Of a DNA stretch of 64,000 bases, positions 1-8,355 are shown one piece after another (the first letter of the stretch is position 1; each line of letters opens with the position of its first letter). A model generated the notes under the pieces. That model saw nothing but the letters and a program-made list of their open reading frames with translations, was not told where the DNA came from and did no database searches. The translations under genes were made by a program, and so were the position numbers. The DNA lies in contig JAVBNT010000020.1 in assembly GCA_031551355.1 (NCBI GenBank), positions 1 through 64,000 on the forward strand, written 5' to 3'. Origin of the DNA: JAVBNT01 sp031551355 (GTDB taxonomy: Bacteria; Vulcanimicrobiota; CADAWZ01).

Positions 1-11
1 GCAATCCGTTC

Positions 12-102
12 ATTGTCATTACGAGGAGCTGAAAGCGACGTGGTAATCCAGCAAAATATAAATAGCTCTCCTGGATTGCCACGCCTGTGGCTCGCAATGA
101 CG
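12..102. repeat. Palindromic intergenic repeat (REP-like)
   Basis: Two arms face each other: an arm with GTCATTACGAG and TGGTAATCCAG (about 14-51) and one with CTGGATTGCC and CTCGCAATGACG (71-102), roughly reverse complements. Dispersed elements of this TCATT...ATCCAG type are common in bacterial genomes. Related shorter forms appear at 754-790 and 53097-53132. No coding signal was seen here. Confidence 0.6.
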
Positions 103-452
103 TTAAGCTCGAATCAAGTCGAATTTTTTCCGGTTACTATATGAGGCGAAAATTGAAGTGAGTATTGTTTTTTGATGTTACTGTTAAATTTTTGAAAACA
201 AGCAGGGAACCAGCATCACTCACAGCGCGGCCCGGATAAAGCAAGCTGAAGCGATTGTTCTTTTGACCTTGCTAATCCGGAAAAAATGAAAATTGTGTTC
301 CAGCGTTCAAACGGATTGCAGGCTTGTACACCGGAAAGAGTTGACGAGAGCTTACCTGCTATTAAGAGCCTGTTTACTGTTTAATATCTATGTAATAACA
401 AAGAAGTGTCTTGGTGTTTCTGTTGCTTTCCGACTTTCCTTACAGCTATGAA

Positions 453-500
453 GAAGGCGGCAAATCCCGATGCCGCCTTCTGCATAGCTTTTTTGTTTTT
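453..500 (+). terminator. Terminator-like hairpin
   Basis: A 10-bp stem (GAAGGCGGCA pairing with TGCCGCCTTC, 453-462 with 471-480) is followed after a few bases by long T runs at 489-503. It could end a transcript entering from the left edge of the window. Confidence 0.55.
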
Positions 501-520
501 TTTCGACAAAACCCTATACG

Positions 521-587
521 CGTGTTCTCAGCTTTCCTGCTCCGCAACGAACCCCGATGTTGCTTCCGCAGAAAATCTGAGAACACG
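521..587. repeat. Long imperfect palindrome
   Basis: Outer arms CGTGTTCTCAG (521-531) and CTGAGAACACG (577-587) are perfect complements, with further inner pairing (GCAAC/GTTGC). The loop region contains CCCCGATG, also seen in the loop of the hairpin between cas9 and cas1 (49534-49607). Function unknown. Confidence 0.5.
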
Positions 588-753
588 CTGGCAATGCCGG
601 GCTTTATTATGTGTTGATTTTTTGACGGTACTTACTTCGATAAGTAATTTGATTTTAGTTAGCAGGTTAAGATGTTAAACCGGATCTAAGAGAATAGAAT
701 ATCTGGAAATCAAAGTTTTCGACAATGTTTCCATATGTTTTTGAAAGTCGGCA

Positions 754-790
754 CCGGGGTGTCATCCTCGCGAGTGCGGGGATCCAGGGG
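754..790. repeat. TCATTCC/GGATCCAG dispersed repeat
   Basis: GTGTCATCCTCGCGAGTGCGGGGATCC-like sequence with CCTCGC/GCGGGG self-complementarity. It resembles the element at 53097-53132 and the family of short palindromic repeats ending in ATCCAGG. Confidence 0.45.
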
Positions 791-942
791 AACCAAAGCT
801 GAAATTAGCATTATTTCTTGATGTCACTATATTTGATTGATTTGTTTCACCTGTTTGAAACTTAATAGAAGGATTGAAAACTATAAGGTTGTATAGTTAG
901 TTTATAGTATTGTTTTAGATATTTTGAAAAGGAGATTCTATA

Positions 943-3900
943 ATGCCTAAATTGATGATCGGGTTGGAGCAAAAACTTAAGGAATATGCCGAACAAGATC
1001 CTGCATTTGAGCGTTTATGGAGTTCCTGGCAAGTAAATAAACAAATATTGGAAGAGCTTTTGCAAGTAACAATAGGACTTTTTCCTCATTATAGCCGCCA
1101 TGATGTATCGCATTGCCGAAGTGTACTCAATAATATTGAGATGGTTTTGGGGGATTCGAGAATAAATCAGCTTGAGCCGACAGATATTTGGATTTTACTT
1201 AATGCAGTGTATTCACATGATATTGGTATGATCGGCTTTTGTGGGATAAAAAATGAGTGGCAATCGGATGATTTTAGAGTTTTTGTAAATAAATGTTGCG
1301 AAGGTGATAGGGGAGCTGAGCTTAAAAAGCATGCCCAAATGTTATCCAGCACAGATAAGGCCGAGTCTTTCGATAAATGGTCCTGGGATATACATATAGC
1401 CGCTATTTACCTGATAGCTGAATACCACCGTAAATCGCATGCTTCCAGATCCTGTGAATCCATTTTAGCAGGAGAACGCTTGGATTTATCCGTTAATGGT
1501 TTGATTCCTAAAAGGTTTATTGTCTGGATCGCCAAGATCGTTCAGAGCCATGGAGAAGATTTTAATTCTATCCTGCAGCTGAAGCAGCGAGATAACGGTT
1601 TTTGTAGAGACACCATTCATCCAAGGTTTATAGCCGCTTTGCTATGCCTTGGTGATGCTCTTGATATGGACAACTCCCGTTTTCATAGCTACTCGGACTT
1701 GATTGTCGGAGAACGTGATTCCGTATCAGAACTTCATTATAAGAAGCATGAAGCTATCAGACAGCTTTTGATTACTCCTGATTATATTGAAATATCTGCA
1801 GATTGCGGCTCCACTGAAGATTACCATGAAACATACAGAGCCCTGCGTGAATGGTGTGATATGCTGTCGGAATTGTTAAAAGATATCGCTTTAAACTGGA
1901 ACAGAATAATTCCTGAAGGATTAACAGGTACAGCTCCCATTTTGAATGAGGTTGAGTATATAGTTGACGGCAAAAAAGTGGATCCTGAGCTGGCTAAACT
2001 GCGCTTTGAAATATCTCAGGAACGGGCATTTGAGCTCGTTCAAGGCTCAAATATTTATGAAAATGAAAACTCTTTCATACGTGAATTAATTCAGAATGCT
2101 ATGGATTCATCTAAGATTCAGTTTTGGCAGGATGTTAAGGGCGGGTGTTTCTCTTATGATGAAATTATGGCAAAAGAGGAGTGGGGTAATTATGGTTTTC
2201 AGCCATATCATATTAAAAATACTAAAATATTCGAACGGTACTCAATAGAAATTAATTTAGAACCTCTGAGTTGTAATAATATACGTATAATTGTTAGAGA
2301 TAGTGGTATTGGCTTTGATGAGTTTTCATTAAGAGAAATGAGCTGTGTTGGGAACAGTTATCGTATTGGAACAAAGAAAGAATATATCAAGGATATGCCT
2401 CAATGGTTAAAACCTACTGGTTGTTTTGGCATTGGATTGCAGTCACTATTTCTTGTTTGTGATGAATTTTCATGCAGAACACGCTCTCGTCGAACTGGTA
2501 TAAGTTATGAAATAAAATTTCACTCAAGAAGTTCAGGTGGATATCTTGATGTAATTGATCTTGGAGAAAATCATGCCAAGTATGGCGCTGAATTTACGGT
2601 TTGTTATAAATCTGGTTATTTTACTAATGTAGATTTTTTTGGCAAAATTTTTAAAGAAGAAGTTCAGCGATTATATAATCGCTATGATTACTTTTTAGGA
2701 AATAGTGTGGAAAATGGCATAGCACAAATAGGTGCTTTGAATGCTTATATTTATATTTCTGATAACGTTTCAGATGTGTTTTTTCCTGTAAAAATTTGTT
2801 TGAAAAATGATGATTTTGAGAAGAAAGAGATCCAAAATAATATTAAAAGTAATGATATTTTAGAGAATATTATTAAGATTAATCAAGAAGAGTCTTTTGC
2901 TTATGGGGATTATTTAACTAAGATTAATTTTAATGATTTATCCTGCATTATTTGGGATTTAAAATCACATTCCTATCTTTGTTTTGGACCTACGCAAAAA
3001 AAATCATCTGTATTTTATAAAGGCATATGGGTTGGTCGTTCCTCTTTATCTCCTGATTTATTTGGATTTGGTTATGTATTTTCTTTGTTTGGATACGAAA
3101 CAGATAAAGCTCTTACATTAAATAGAGAAAGGTTGACTCATTCTGCTGAAGCTAGCATTAAAGTTTTTTTTAAAAAAGCTCTTAGTGTATTTTGTAGAAT
3201 TCTTGTTGAGAACTTTGATAAACTCATTATGTTTTTTGAAAAAAAACAAGATTTAAAAAATAATCAAGATTTCAATTATGTATGGTATCTTATTCTTTTA
3301 TTGCTATTTTTTGAAAAACGGGATTATTGCCGTAAGTTTTTAGAGCGTTTGGAATGGTTTGATTATGAAGTTATAGCTTATGTTTGTAAAGATAATCATT
3401 ATATTCGCGAAAAGCTTTCTGTTAGAGATGCTGTGAAAAGTTGGTTAGATAATAATAGAATATTTTTTGGACGGAATCTTTCGGAATATGATGATTATGG
3501 TTATGATTCTAAATTGCTGGATTTTGTCGCTCCATTGGTAAAAGAAAAAGGTTTGTCCACTGAAAATATTTATGTATCATATCTTTTAAGAGAGTATCTA
3601 GTTGGTTGGTATGGTAAGACTGTTTTTTTAAAACCTGATATTGGGGCTTTTCTTAGTATGAATATACCGGAAAAATCTTCTAGTATAGATACGGATTTTC
3701 GTAATTTTGTAGATACTATGTATAAGTCTATTTATAGAGAAAGTTCCCGTATTATATTGACAAACTGTTTAGAGCCTTATGATAAGCTTTCTTTGGATGT
3801 TGATAAGCTTAATAATGCTAAACACTTAGGAATAAATTTTATTCTTAGTGTTGAGAGGTATTTTATGGGGGTAAATTCAGGGGCGATGATTATTCCTGTG

Positions 3901-4110
3901 GGTATGAATATTTTGTCTCGTTTGGGTGAGCAATATTGTTTGAAAGACTCGTTTGTAAATGAAATAACTTCATCTGAGAGATATGCAAAAATTTTGAATT
4001 TTACCTTGGAAAATCAATTTTATGAAAATCGTTATACTACATATGAGATAGATAGTAGTTATAAACAGATTTTAGGTGATATTTTTGATTTGTTTAAAAA
4101 ATCAGTCTGA
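943..4110 (+). CDS. HD-domain plus GHKL (Hsp90-type) ATPase protein
   Basis: A 1055-residue cytoplasmic protein. The N-terminal part looks like an HD phosphohydrolase: His53 and His57 in HYSRHDVSH, then the His92-Asp93 pair in VYSHDIGM. Residues ~365-560 carry the GHKL ATP-binding boxes: an N-box (FIRELIQNAMDSS, ~378-390), DSGIGFDE (~451-458) and CFGIGLQS (~492-499). The remaining ~500 residues are AT-rich, Lys/Asn/Tyr-rich and unrecognised. Start: AAAGGAG eight bases before the ATG. Established knowledge: HD domains fused to Hsp90-like ATPases (HD-CE type) occur in predicted bacterial conflict systems. A defence role here is inference, and no partner gene is visible. Codon use is more AT-rich than its neighbours, suggesting transfer. 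Confidence 0.75.
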   Translation: MPKLMIGLEQKLKEYAEQDPAFERLWSSWQVNKQILEELLQVTIGLFPHYSRHDVSHCRSVLNNIEMVLGDSRINQLEPTDIWILLNAVYSHDIGMIGFCGIKNEWQSDDFRVFVNKCCEGDRGAELKKHAQMLSSTDKAESFDKWSWDIHIAAIYLIAEYHRKSHASRSCESILAGERLDLSVNGLIPKRFIVWIAKIVQSHGEDFNSILQLKQRDNGFCRDTIHPRFIAALLCLGDALDMDNSRFHSYSDLIVGERDSVSELHYKKHEAIRQLLITPDYIEISADCGSTEDYHETYRALREWCDMLSELLKDIALNWNRIIPEGLTGTAPILNEVEYIVDGKKVDPELAKLRFEISQERAFELVQGSNIYENENSFIRELIQNAMDSSKIQFWQDVKGGCFSYDEIMAKEEWGNYGFQPYHIKNTKIFERYSIEINLEPLSCNNIRIIVRDSGIGFDEFSLREMSCVGNSYRIGTKKEYIKDMPQWLKPTGCFGIGLQSLFLVCDEFSCRTRSRRTGISYEIKFHSRSSGGYLDVIDLGENHAKYGAEFTVCYKSGYFTNVDFFGKIFKEEVQRLYNRYDYFLGNSVENGIAQIGALNAYIYISDNVSDVFFPVKICLKNDDFEKKEIQNNIKSNDILENIIKINQEESFAYGDYLTKINFNDLSCIIWDLKSHSYLCFGPTQKKSSVFYKGIWVGRSSLSPDLFGFGYVFSLFGYETDKALTLNRERLTHSAEASIKVFFKKALSVFCRILVENFDKLIMFFEKKQDLKNNQDFNYVWYLILLLLFFEKRDYCRKFLERLEWFDYEVIAYVCKDNHYIREKLSVRDAVKSWLDNNRIFFGRNLSEYDDYGYDSKLLDFVAPLVKEKGLSTENIYVSYLLREYLVGWYGKTVFLKPDIGAFLSMNIPEKSSSIDTDFRNFVDTMYKSIYRESSRIILTNCLEPYDKLSLDVDKLNNAKHLGINFILSVERYFMGVNSGAMIIPVGMNILSRLGEQYCLKDSFVNEITSSERYAKILNFTLENQFYENRYTTYEIDSSYKQILGDIFDLFKKSV

Positions 4111-4141
4111 AAATCAGTCCGAATAAAGATGAGGACCGTTG

Positions 4142-4651
4142 ATGAAAAAAGTAATTGCGCGTATGGGCATATGCCTGGCGCTTGCCTATATTTTGGGATT
4201 GTTTGACGTGTTTAAACTGCCGCAGGGCGGGGGAGTGTCTCTGGAATCCCTGCCGCTGATGCTGTTTGCCTATATATCCGGCCCGCTCTATGGGTTAATC
4301 GCCGGATTTTCATATGGACTGCTGATGATTACCAAACCGTCGGCCATGCTCCATCCGTTCCAGTTTATTTTGGACTATCCGCTGGCATTTTCTTCGTTTT
4401 TTGTTCTGGGATTTGCCGGAAAATTTGAGAATAAACATTATACGCTGCTTTTTGCTGCTTTGGGATTTTTTATACGTTTTTGTTTTCATTGCCTTTCAGG
4501 AATGATGTTTTGTTCGTTTTTTTTGAAGGAACTGCCGCAGAATCTGCCTGTTTATGTAGCTGTCTATAATCTGTCTTATTTGCTTCCTACGGCTTTTCTT
4601 TGTGTGATTATGTTTTATTGGCTTTCGGGAAGGATGAAGAAGCTTTTGTAA
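4142..4651 (+). CDS. thiT: Thiamine transporter S-component ThiT
   Basis: A 169-residue membrane protein of the ThiT/YuaJ family, the substrate-binding S-component that binds thiamine for an energy-coupling factor (ECF) transporter. It shows about six hydrophobic segments and family landmarks: LPQGGGVSLESLPL near residues 27-40, HPFQFILDYPLAF near 77-90, RFCFHCLSGMMF in the second half and a late YNLSYLLP. Length is normal. The ATG is preceded by GATGAGGA; a TTG one codon earlier is less likely. It lies 31 bases after the HD/ATPase gene and may be co-transcribed. I saw no TPP riboswitch, often present before thiT genes. The ATPase and T-component are not in the window. Confidence 0.88.
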   Translation: MKKVIARMGICLALAYILGLFDVFKLPQGGGVSLESLPLMLFAYISGPLYGLIAGFSYGLLMITKPSAMLHPFQFILDYPLAFSSFFVLGFAGKFENKHYTLLFAALGFFIRFCFHCLSGMMFCSFFLKELPQNLPVYVAVYNLSYLLPTAFLCVIMFYWLSGRMKKLL

Positions 4652-4671
4652 AAAATAGTTTTTAATAACTA

Positions 4672-4699
4672 TTGACAACATTTGTTTATCTGTTATAAT
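4672..4699 (+). promoter_or_regulatory. Promoter of tRNA-Leu
   Basis: Consensus TTGACA (4672-4677), 16 bases, TATAAT (4694-4699), 18 bases before the tRNA. A textbook sigma-70-type promoter. Confidence 0.85.
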
Positions 4700-4717
4700 A
4701 TACTCCGTCAGTTGATC

Positions 4718-4797
4718 GCGGGGATGGCGGAACTGGCAGACGCGTACGTTTGAGGGGCGTATGGGCAACCGTGAGGGTTCGAGTCCCTCTCCCCGCA
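4718..4797 (+). tRNA. tRNA-Leu (anticodon GAG)
   Basis: The acceptor stem GCGGGGA pairs with TCCCCGC (4790-4796), with discriminator A at 4797. The anticodon stem (4745-4749 with 4757-4761) encloses loop TTGAGGG, anticodon GAG at 4752-4754. A long variable arm, typical of leucine tRNAs, precedes the T arm GAGGG-TTCGAGT-CCCTC. CCA is not encoded. It decodes CUC/CUU leucine codons. Confidence 0.95.
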
Positions 4798-4810
4798 TTT
4801 TAAGCTAAAT

Positions 4811-4847
4811 AAAAAAATTGCATCGTAAGATTGGGTGCAATTTTTTT
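4811..4847 (+). terminator. Terminator after tRNA-Leu
   Basis: Stem AAAATTGCA / TGCAATTTT with a T run to 4847, fourteen bases past the tRNA end. Confidence 0.8.
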
Positions 4848-4963
4848 ATTCTATGTGGTGGTTTTGCTGTTTTTAGACTGTAATTACATGTCATGTTTAA
4901 GTTTTTTTATCATCTTTTGAGCGTTGTCGGGGACAGTAAAAAAAGTAGTAAAAAAATGTGCAT

Positions 4964-4992
4964 AAAAATGCTTTTGTAAAGCGTTTTTTTTT
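4964..4992 (+). terminator. Hairpin with T run before speD
   Basis: AAAAATGCTTT pairs with AAAGCGTTTTT around a three-base loop and is followed by T's. A similar AT-rich hairpin lies beside the CRISPR array at 53351-53377. It may be a weak terminator; the rest of 4860-5020 is AT-rich without a gene. Confidence 0.45.
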
Positions 4993-5027
4993 AGAGAAAA
5001 AAACACTTAAAAAAAATGGCAAAACTA

Positions 5028-5056
5028 TTTACAAATTGGCCAAAATTTCGTATTAT
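5028..5056 (+). promoter_or_regulatory. Predicted promoter of speD-speE
   Basis: TTTACA (5028-5033), 17 bases, TATTAT (5051-5056), about 90 bases before speD. The leader holds runs of A and T and a G-rich AGAAGGGGGTGG ribosome site; I recognised no SAM riboswitch. Confidence 0.6.
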
Positions 5057-5146
5057 ATATTCATTGACTTTTTTTGACCCAAAAAAAAATAAATCGGGGG
5101 TGGGATCTCCAAAAAAAAATAATTTTTTAGAAGGGGGTGGCTTGCC

Positions 5147-5569
5147 ATGAAAGCTATTGGTTGCCATATTATAGCTGAATTTTCACATTGTAATTCGGAC
5201 ACTCTTACCGATTTGACATTGATTAAGGACATCATGGTTAGGGCTGCCTTGGAAGCCAAGGCCGAAATTAAAGAGACAGCATTCCATAGATTTACTCCAC
5301 AGGGAGTAAGCGGTGTAGTGGTTATCGCGGAATCGCATTTAGCCATACATACGTGGCCGGAATTGGGTTATGCTGCAATAGATATCTATACATGCGGCAA
5401 TACAACGGATCCATGGGCTGCCTGCAATTACGTTGCGGAGCGTCTCGAAGCTCAGGATTTGTCGATTTCCGAAGTAAAACGCGGAATGGCAAACAGCAGA
5501 GGATATTTCTCGCATGCTTTCTCCAAGACTCATATCTCGGGAGGATTGCAAGTTGTCCAAAGTGCGTAA
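5147..5569 (+). CDS. speD: S-adenosylmethionine decarboxylase proenzyme SpeD
   Basis: A 140-residue proenzyme of the short prokaryotic AdoMet decarboxylase family. It cleaves itself before Ser63 in AESHLAIHTWPE, turning that serine into the pyruvoyl cofactor. The product, decarboxylated AdoMet, donates aminopropyl groups for polyamine synthesis. Conserved neighbours are visible: FTPQGVSGV before the cleavage site and the later YTCGNTTDPWAA with its catalytic-type cysteine. Length fits the Thermotoga/Bacillus-type enzymes. The ATG follows a strong AGAAGGGGG site. Its end overlaps the start of speE by 17 bases, implying translational coupling and a shared pathway. Confidence 0.95.
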   Translation: MKAIGCHIIAEFSHCNSDTLTDLTLIKDIMVRAALEAKAEIKETAFHRFTPQGVSGVVVIAESHLAIHTWPELGYAAIDIYTCGNTTDPWAACNYVAERLEAQDLSISEVKRGMANSRGYFSHAFSKTHISGGLQVVQSA

Positions 5570-6485
5570 TTGGTGGTGGTTTATAGACCGCATTGGTGAT
5601 TTTGAAGCGCATATGCATGCGATAACAAGAACAGTGCATCATGAGACTACCGACTTTCAGGAAGTTGGAATCGTAGAGAGTGCCTCCTATGGAAAGATAC
5701 TCGTTCTTGACGGGGATATGCAGTCTTCTCAATACGATGAATTTATTTACCATGAAAGCATGGTACAGCCTCCTATGATTGCTCATGAAAACCCAAGGAA
5801 TGTGTTGATTTTGGGCGGCGGTGAAGGTTCTACGCTCAGGGAAGTTTTATATCATAAAAGCGTTGAGCGTGTTGTGATGATTGATATTGACAAAAGGCTT
5901 GTTGATATCTGTAAGAAGTATCTGCCGGAATGGTCCTGCGGTGCTTTTGAGGATCCGAGAGTAACTCTTTTGCATTCTGATGCTTTGAAATGGCTTGAAG
6001 AAAATACTGATAAATTTGATGTGATTATCGGCGATTTGACAGATCCGTTGCCATATACCCCGTCCAGTGGTATTTATTCAATACCTTTCTTTGAAAATAT
6101 TAAAGATGCCCTTGCGAAGGGAGGCATTTTTACGACTCAGTCGTCACGCATTTCTTTTACAGATATGCAGCTTCACAATGTCCTCTATTCTGCGATGTCG
6201 AAAGTGTTTCCGTTTATTAAAACGGCTTTGGTATCTATTCCTGGATTTGATATTCCCTGGTCATTTACTTCTGCGTCTGAGTCTGACAGCATGCTTTCCC
6301 TTTCTGAGAAGGATATTGATTCAAGAATAAAAGAACGGGTAAATGTAGAGCTTCGATTCTATGACGGAGAAACCCATAGAAATATTTTCTCGCTGCCAAA
6401 ACATGTGCGTAAAAGAAGGCAGGATTATATGGAGGGAAAAACGCCCCCTGAATCCCAGTCGGCAGAGCCCTTCTATATAATATAA
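5553..6485 (+). CDS. speE: Aminopropyltransferase (spermidine/thermospermine synthase-like)
   Basis: Transfers an aminopropyl group from decarboxylated AdoMet to a polyamine. The Rossmann fold shows VLILGGGEGSTLREVL, VVMIDID and VIIGDLTDPLP. The G-E-G in place of the G-D-G usual in SpeE, the GDLxDP motif, IPGFDIPWSF and the late RFYDGETHRNIFSLP resemble the ACL5/thermospermine synthase clade. So spermidine could be the acceptor, but putrescine or agmatine remain possible. I place the start at TTG 5553, eight bases after CGGGAGG inside speD; this gives 310 residues beginning LSKVRNWWWF, where the aromatic stretch matches the family N-terminus. Longer starts have no ribosome site. Confidence 0.9.
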   Translation: MSKVRNWWWFIDRIGDFEAHMHAITRTVHHETTDFQEVGIVESASYGKILVLDGDMQSSQYDEFIYHESMVQPPMIAHENPRNVLILGGGEGSTLREVLYHKSVERVVMIDIDKRLVDICKKYLPEWSCGAFEDPRVTLLHSDALKWLEENTDKFDVIIGDLTDPLPYTPSSGIYSIPFFENIKDALAKGGIFTTQSSRISFTDMQLHNVLYSAMSKVFPFIKTALVSIPGFDIPWSFTSASESDSMLSLSEKDIDSRIKERVNVELRFYDGETHRNIFSLPKHVRKRRQDYMEGKTPPESQSAEPFYII

Positions 6486-6495
6486 AAAATATACG

Positions 6496-6526
6496 AAAAC
6501 CTGTAATTCTACAGGTTTTTTGTATT
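6496..6526 (+). terminator. Terminator after speE
   Basis: AAAACCTGTA / TACAGGTTTT stem around ATTC, followed by T's, ten bases after the speE stop. Confidence 0.85.
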
Positions 6527-6575
6527 TTTACGAAGAAGTAACTGAGTTGAGCAGATTTACTTTTAGGTATAATTT

Positions 6576-7445
6576 ATGAAAAATAATTTTTTTCAGACAA
6601 TAACTTTACTTGACTTCCTGGATGTTTTTGTAATTGCTGTTTTTCTCTATTATTTCTTCATTTTGATTCAGGGTACAAGAGCTATTCAGATATTAAAAGG
6701 AGTCGGGGTCTTACTTGTTTTTATGCTGTTAAGCAGGTATCTCGGTCTGCAAACGGTTTATTGGGTTATGCAGTTTTTGCTGTATGGTATTGCCGTGGCA
6801 CTGCCGATCGTTTTTCAGCCTGAGCTTAGAAGGGCGCTTGGCTATATCGGCAGGGGCGGCGGAATAAGAGAGATTTTATCGGCTGTTTCCGGCGGAACTA
6901 TTTCCTCTATTCAGGCGATAGATACAATTGTATGGGCTGTTGAGCAACTTGCTGAGTCGAGGATTGGCGCGTTGATTGTAATGGAACGCCAAACCGGTCT
7001 TGAAGAGTATATTGAAACAGGAACGATCCTTGATGCTGATATTTCGGCCAAGCTTCTTTTGAGCGTATTCAATACCAAGAGTCCATTGCATGACGGGGCC
7101 CTGATAGTAAGAAATTTCAGAATAATTGCCGCCAGTTGTTATCTGCCGCTGTCTGAGAATGTGGTCAAAACGAGAAGCAAGGGGTATGGAACAAGGCATA
7201 GAGCTGCGCTCGGTTTGTCGGAACAAACTGATGCGGTTATAATTGTCGTCTCTGAAGAAACCGGTAATGTTTCCATTGCCAGGAACGGTAAAATAACCCG
7301 TTCCAGTAATCTTGATTCATTGAAAAAGTTTTTAATGAATATATGGCATCCGGAAAAGAAGACTACGGTGAGGTCGGAAAACTTTTTATCAAAGGGAGCC
7401 AACATTGCAATTACCGATGTTTTTAAGAAAAAATCTGGTTCTTAA
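6576..7445 (+). CDS. cdaA: Diadenylate cyclase CdaA
   Basis: Membrane-bound enzyme making c-di-AMP from two ATP. Three hydrophobic segments occupy residues ~10-90, then a DAC/DisA_N domain (~100-255) with the catalytic landmarks HDGALIV (~172-178) and GTRHRAALGLSE (~204-215). At 289 residues it has the normal CdaA length. It heads the conserved cdaA-cdaR-glmM cluster, and its last 41 bases overlap cdaR. The ribosome site (TAGGT) is weak. c-di-AMP controls potassium, osmotic balance and wall homeostasis in other bacteria; coupling to glmM suggests the same here. Confidence 0.95.
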   Translation: MKNNFFQTITLLDFLDVFVIAVFLYYFFILIQGTRAIQILKGVGVLLVFMLLSRYLGLQTVYWVMQFLLYGIAVALPIVFQPELRRALGYIGRGGGIREILSAVSGGTISSIQAIDTIVWAVEQLAESRIGALIVMERQTGLEEYIETGTILDADISAKLLLSVFNTKSPLHDGALIVRNFRIIAASCYLPLSENVVKTRSKGYGTRHRAALGLSEQTDAVIIVVSEETGNVSIARNGKITRSSNLDSLKKFLMNIWHPEKKTTVRSENFLSKGANIAITDVFKKKSGS

Positions 7446-8355
7446 AATAGTTTGTGTTTTAATCAGTATGGGGCTGTGGGGAATGGTTAAATATACACAA
7501 TCTCCTATGGTGATGAAAACTAACTATCAGACTAGTTTATACGTAGCCATAAATTATATAAACACGCCTGAGGAACTGACGCTCGTCAGTGCCCCGGATC
7601 GTGTTGTTGTTATTGTAAAGGGGGATCCCAGTGTAATTGAATCGCTGAGTCCTCTTAGCTTTAAGGCGATAGTGGATCTCAGAAATCAGCGGGCAGGTCA
7701 AAACTGGGTTGATATTGATTTAAAATCGCCGCCGGGTGTAACGGTTACCGATATTCAGCCTGTAAGGGCAAATATTACTCTGGAAGCCCATTCTTCGAGA
7801 ACTCTGCCGATAAATATCAATATTCTTGGCAATCCCAAGGCAGGATTTTCTGTTAAGGAAAGCTCTTTTTCTCCCAAAACTGCTGAAGTATCAGGTTTAA
7901 GATCGAAAGTCTCCTCGGTATCATACCTGAGAGTAGACGCTAAGGTAAACGGCTTTGATTCCAATACTAAGGACTTTTTACCGGTAATTGCTCTTGATTC
8001 TGCCCATCGGCGCGTTGATGTTTCCATCAATCCGGATAAAATTCTTCTTTCGATTACTATTTCGCCTGGTTATAAGGTTAAAACGGTGTCTGTAGTCCCT
8101 GCCTTTAGTGCACGTATTCCCAAAGGATATACTTTGAAAAGCTTTGAGATAAATCCGTCTGTTGTTTCTTTGAAAATCAAGGACGGTTCGGATTTTAAGG
8201 GCGATGTTGTTTATACTTCTCCTTTAAATTTAAGCAGGGTTACCGGTAATACGGAGATTAAAACCAGTTTGCAAATCGGGGAAAATGTGGAGATTATAGG
8301 CGAGGAAAAAAATCCTGTCGTTAAGGTTTTTGTGACTAAGGAGGTCCCCAAGTAA
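7405..8355 (+). CDS. cdaR: CdaA regulatory protein CdaR (YbbR repeats)
   Basis: A 316-residue membrane-anchored protein: one N-terminal transmembrane segment (KIVCVLISMGLWGMVKY, ~15-31), then an extracytoplasmic region of YbbR-type beta repeats of ~80 residues. Repeat landmarks are visible, such as NPKAGFSVKESSFSPKTAEV with following V-x-G and V-x-V-x motifs. CdaR regulates the diadenylate cyclase in Firmicutes. The TTG start at 7405 is chosen because AAAGGGAG stands six bases before it; an in-frame ATG at 7417 has poorer spacing. The gene overlaps cdaA by 41 bases and abuts glmM. Confidence 0.9.
   Translation: MQLPMFLRKNLVLKIVCVLISMGLWGMVKYTQSPMVMKTNYQTSLYVAINYINTPEELTLVSAPDRVVVIVKGDPSVIESLSPLSFKAIVDLRNQRAGQNWVDIDLKSPPGVTVTDIQPVRANITLEAHSSRTLPININILGNPKAGFSVKESSFSPKTAEVSGLRSKVSSVSYLRVDAKVNGFDSNTKDFLPVIALDSAHRRVDVSINPDKILLSITISPGYKVKTVSVVPAFSARIPKGYTLKSFEINPSVVSLKIKDGSDFKGDVVYTSPLNLSRVTGNTEIKTSLQIGENVEIIGEEKNPVVKVFVTKEVPK

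Larger units (their letters stand above)
103..942. other. Non-coding stretch with hairpins
   Basis: I see no convincing gene. Short reading frames near 406-678 lack a ribosome site and family resemblance. The stretch holds a terminator-like hairpin (453-500), a longer imperfect palindrome (521-587) and a TCATCC...GGATCCAG repeat (754-790). The last 100 bases are AT-rich and probably contain the promoter for the gene starting at 943. Confidence 0.5.

Noticed and set aside
406..678. Short frames after the first hairpin
   Set aside because: They span a terminator-like hairpin and a palindrome, with no ribosome site and cysteine-rich random-looking protein.
4100..4142. TPP riboswitch before thiT
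   Set aside because: Only 31 bases separate thiT from the preceding gene and no thi-box motifs are present.
4860..5146. SAM-responsive riboswitch before speD
   Set aside because: The leader is A/T-rich with no recognisable SAM aptamer; only a promoter and a small hairpin are visible.
5322..5786. Minus-strand frame of 154 residues opposite speD/speE
   Set aside because: It is fully covered by two well-identified overlapping genes on the plus strand.
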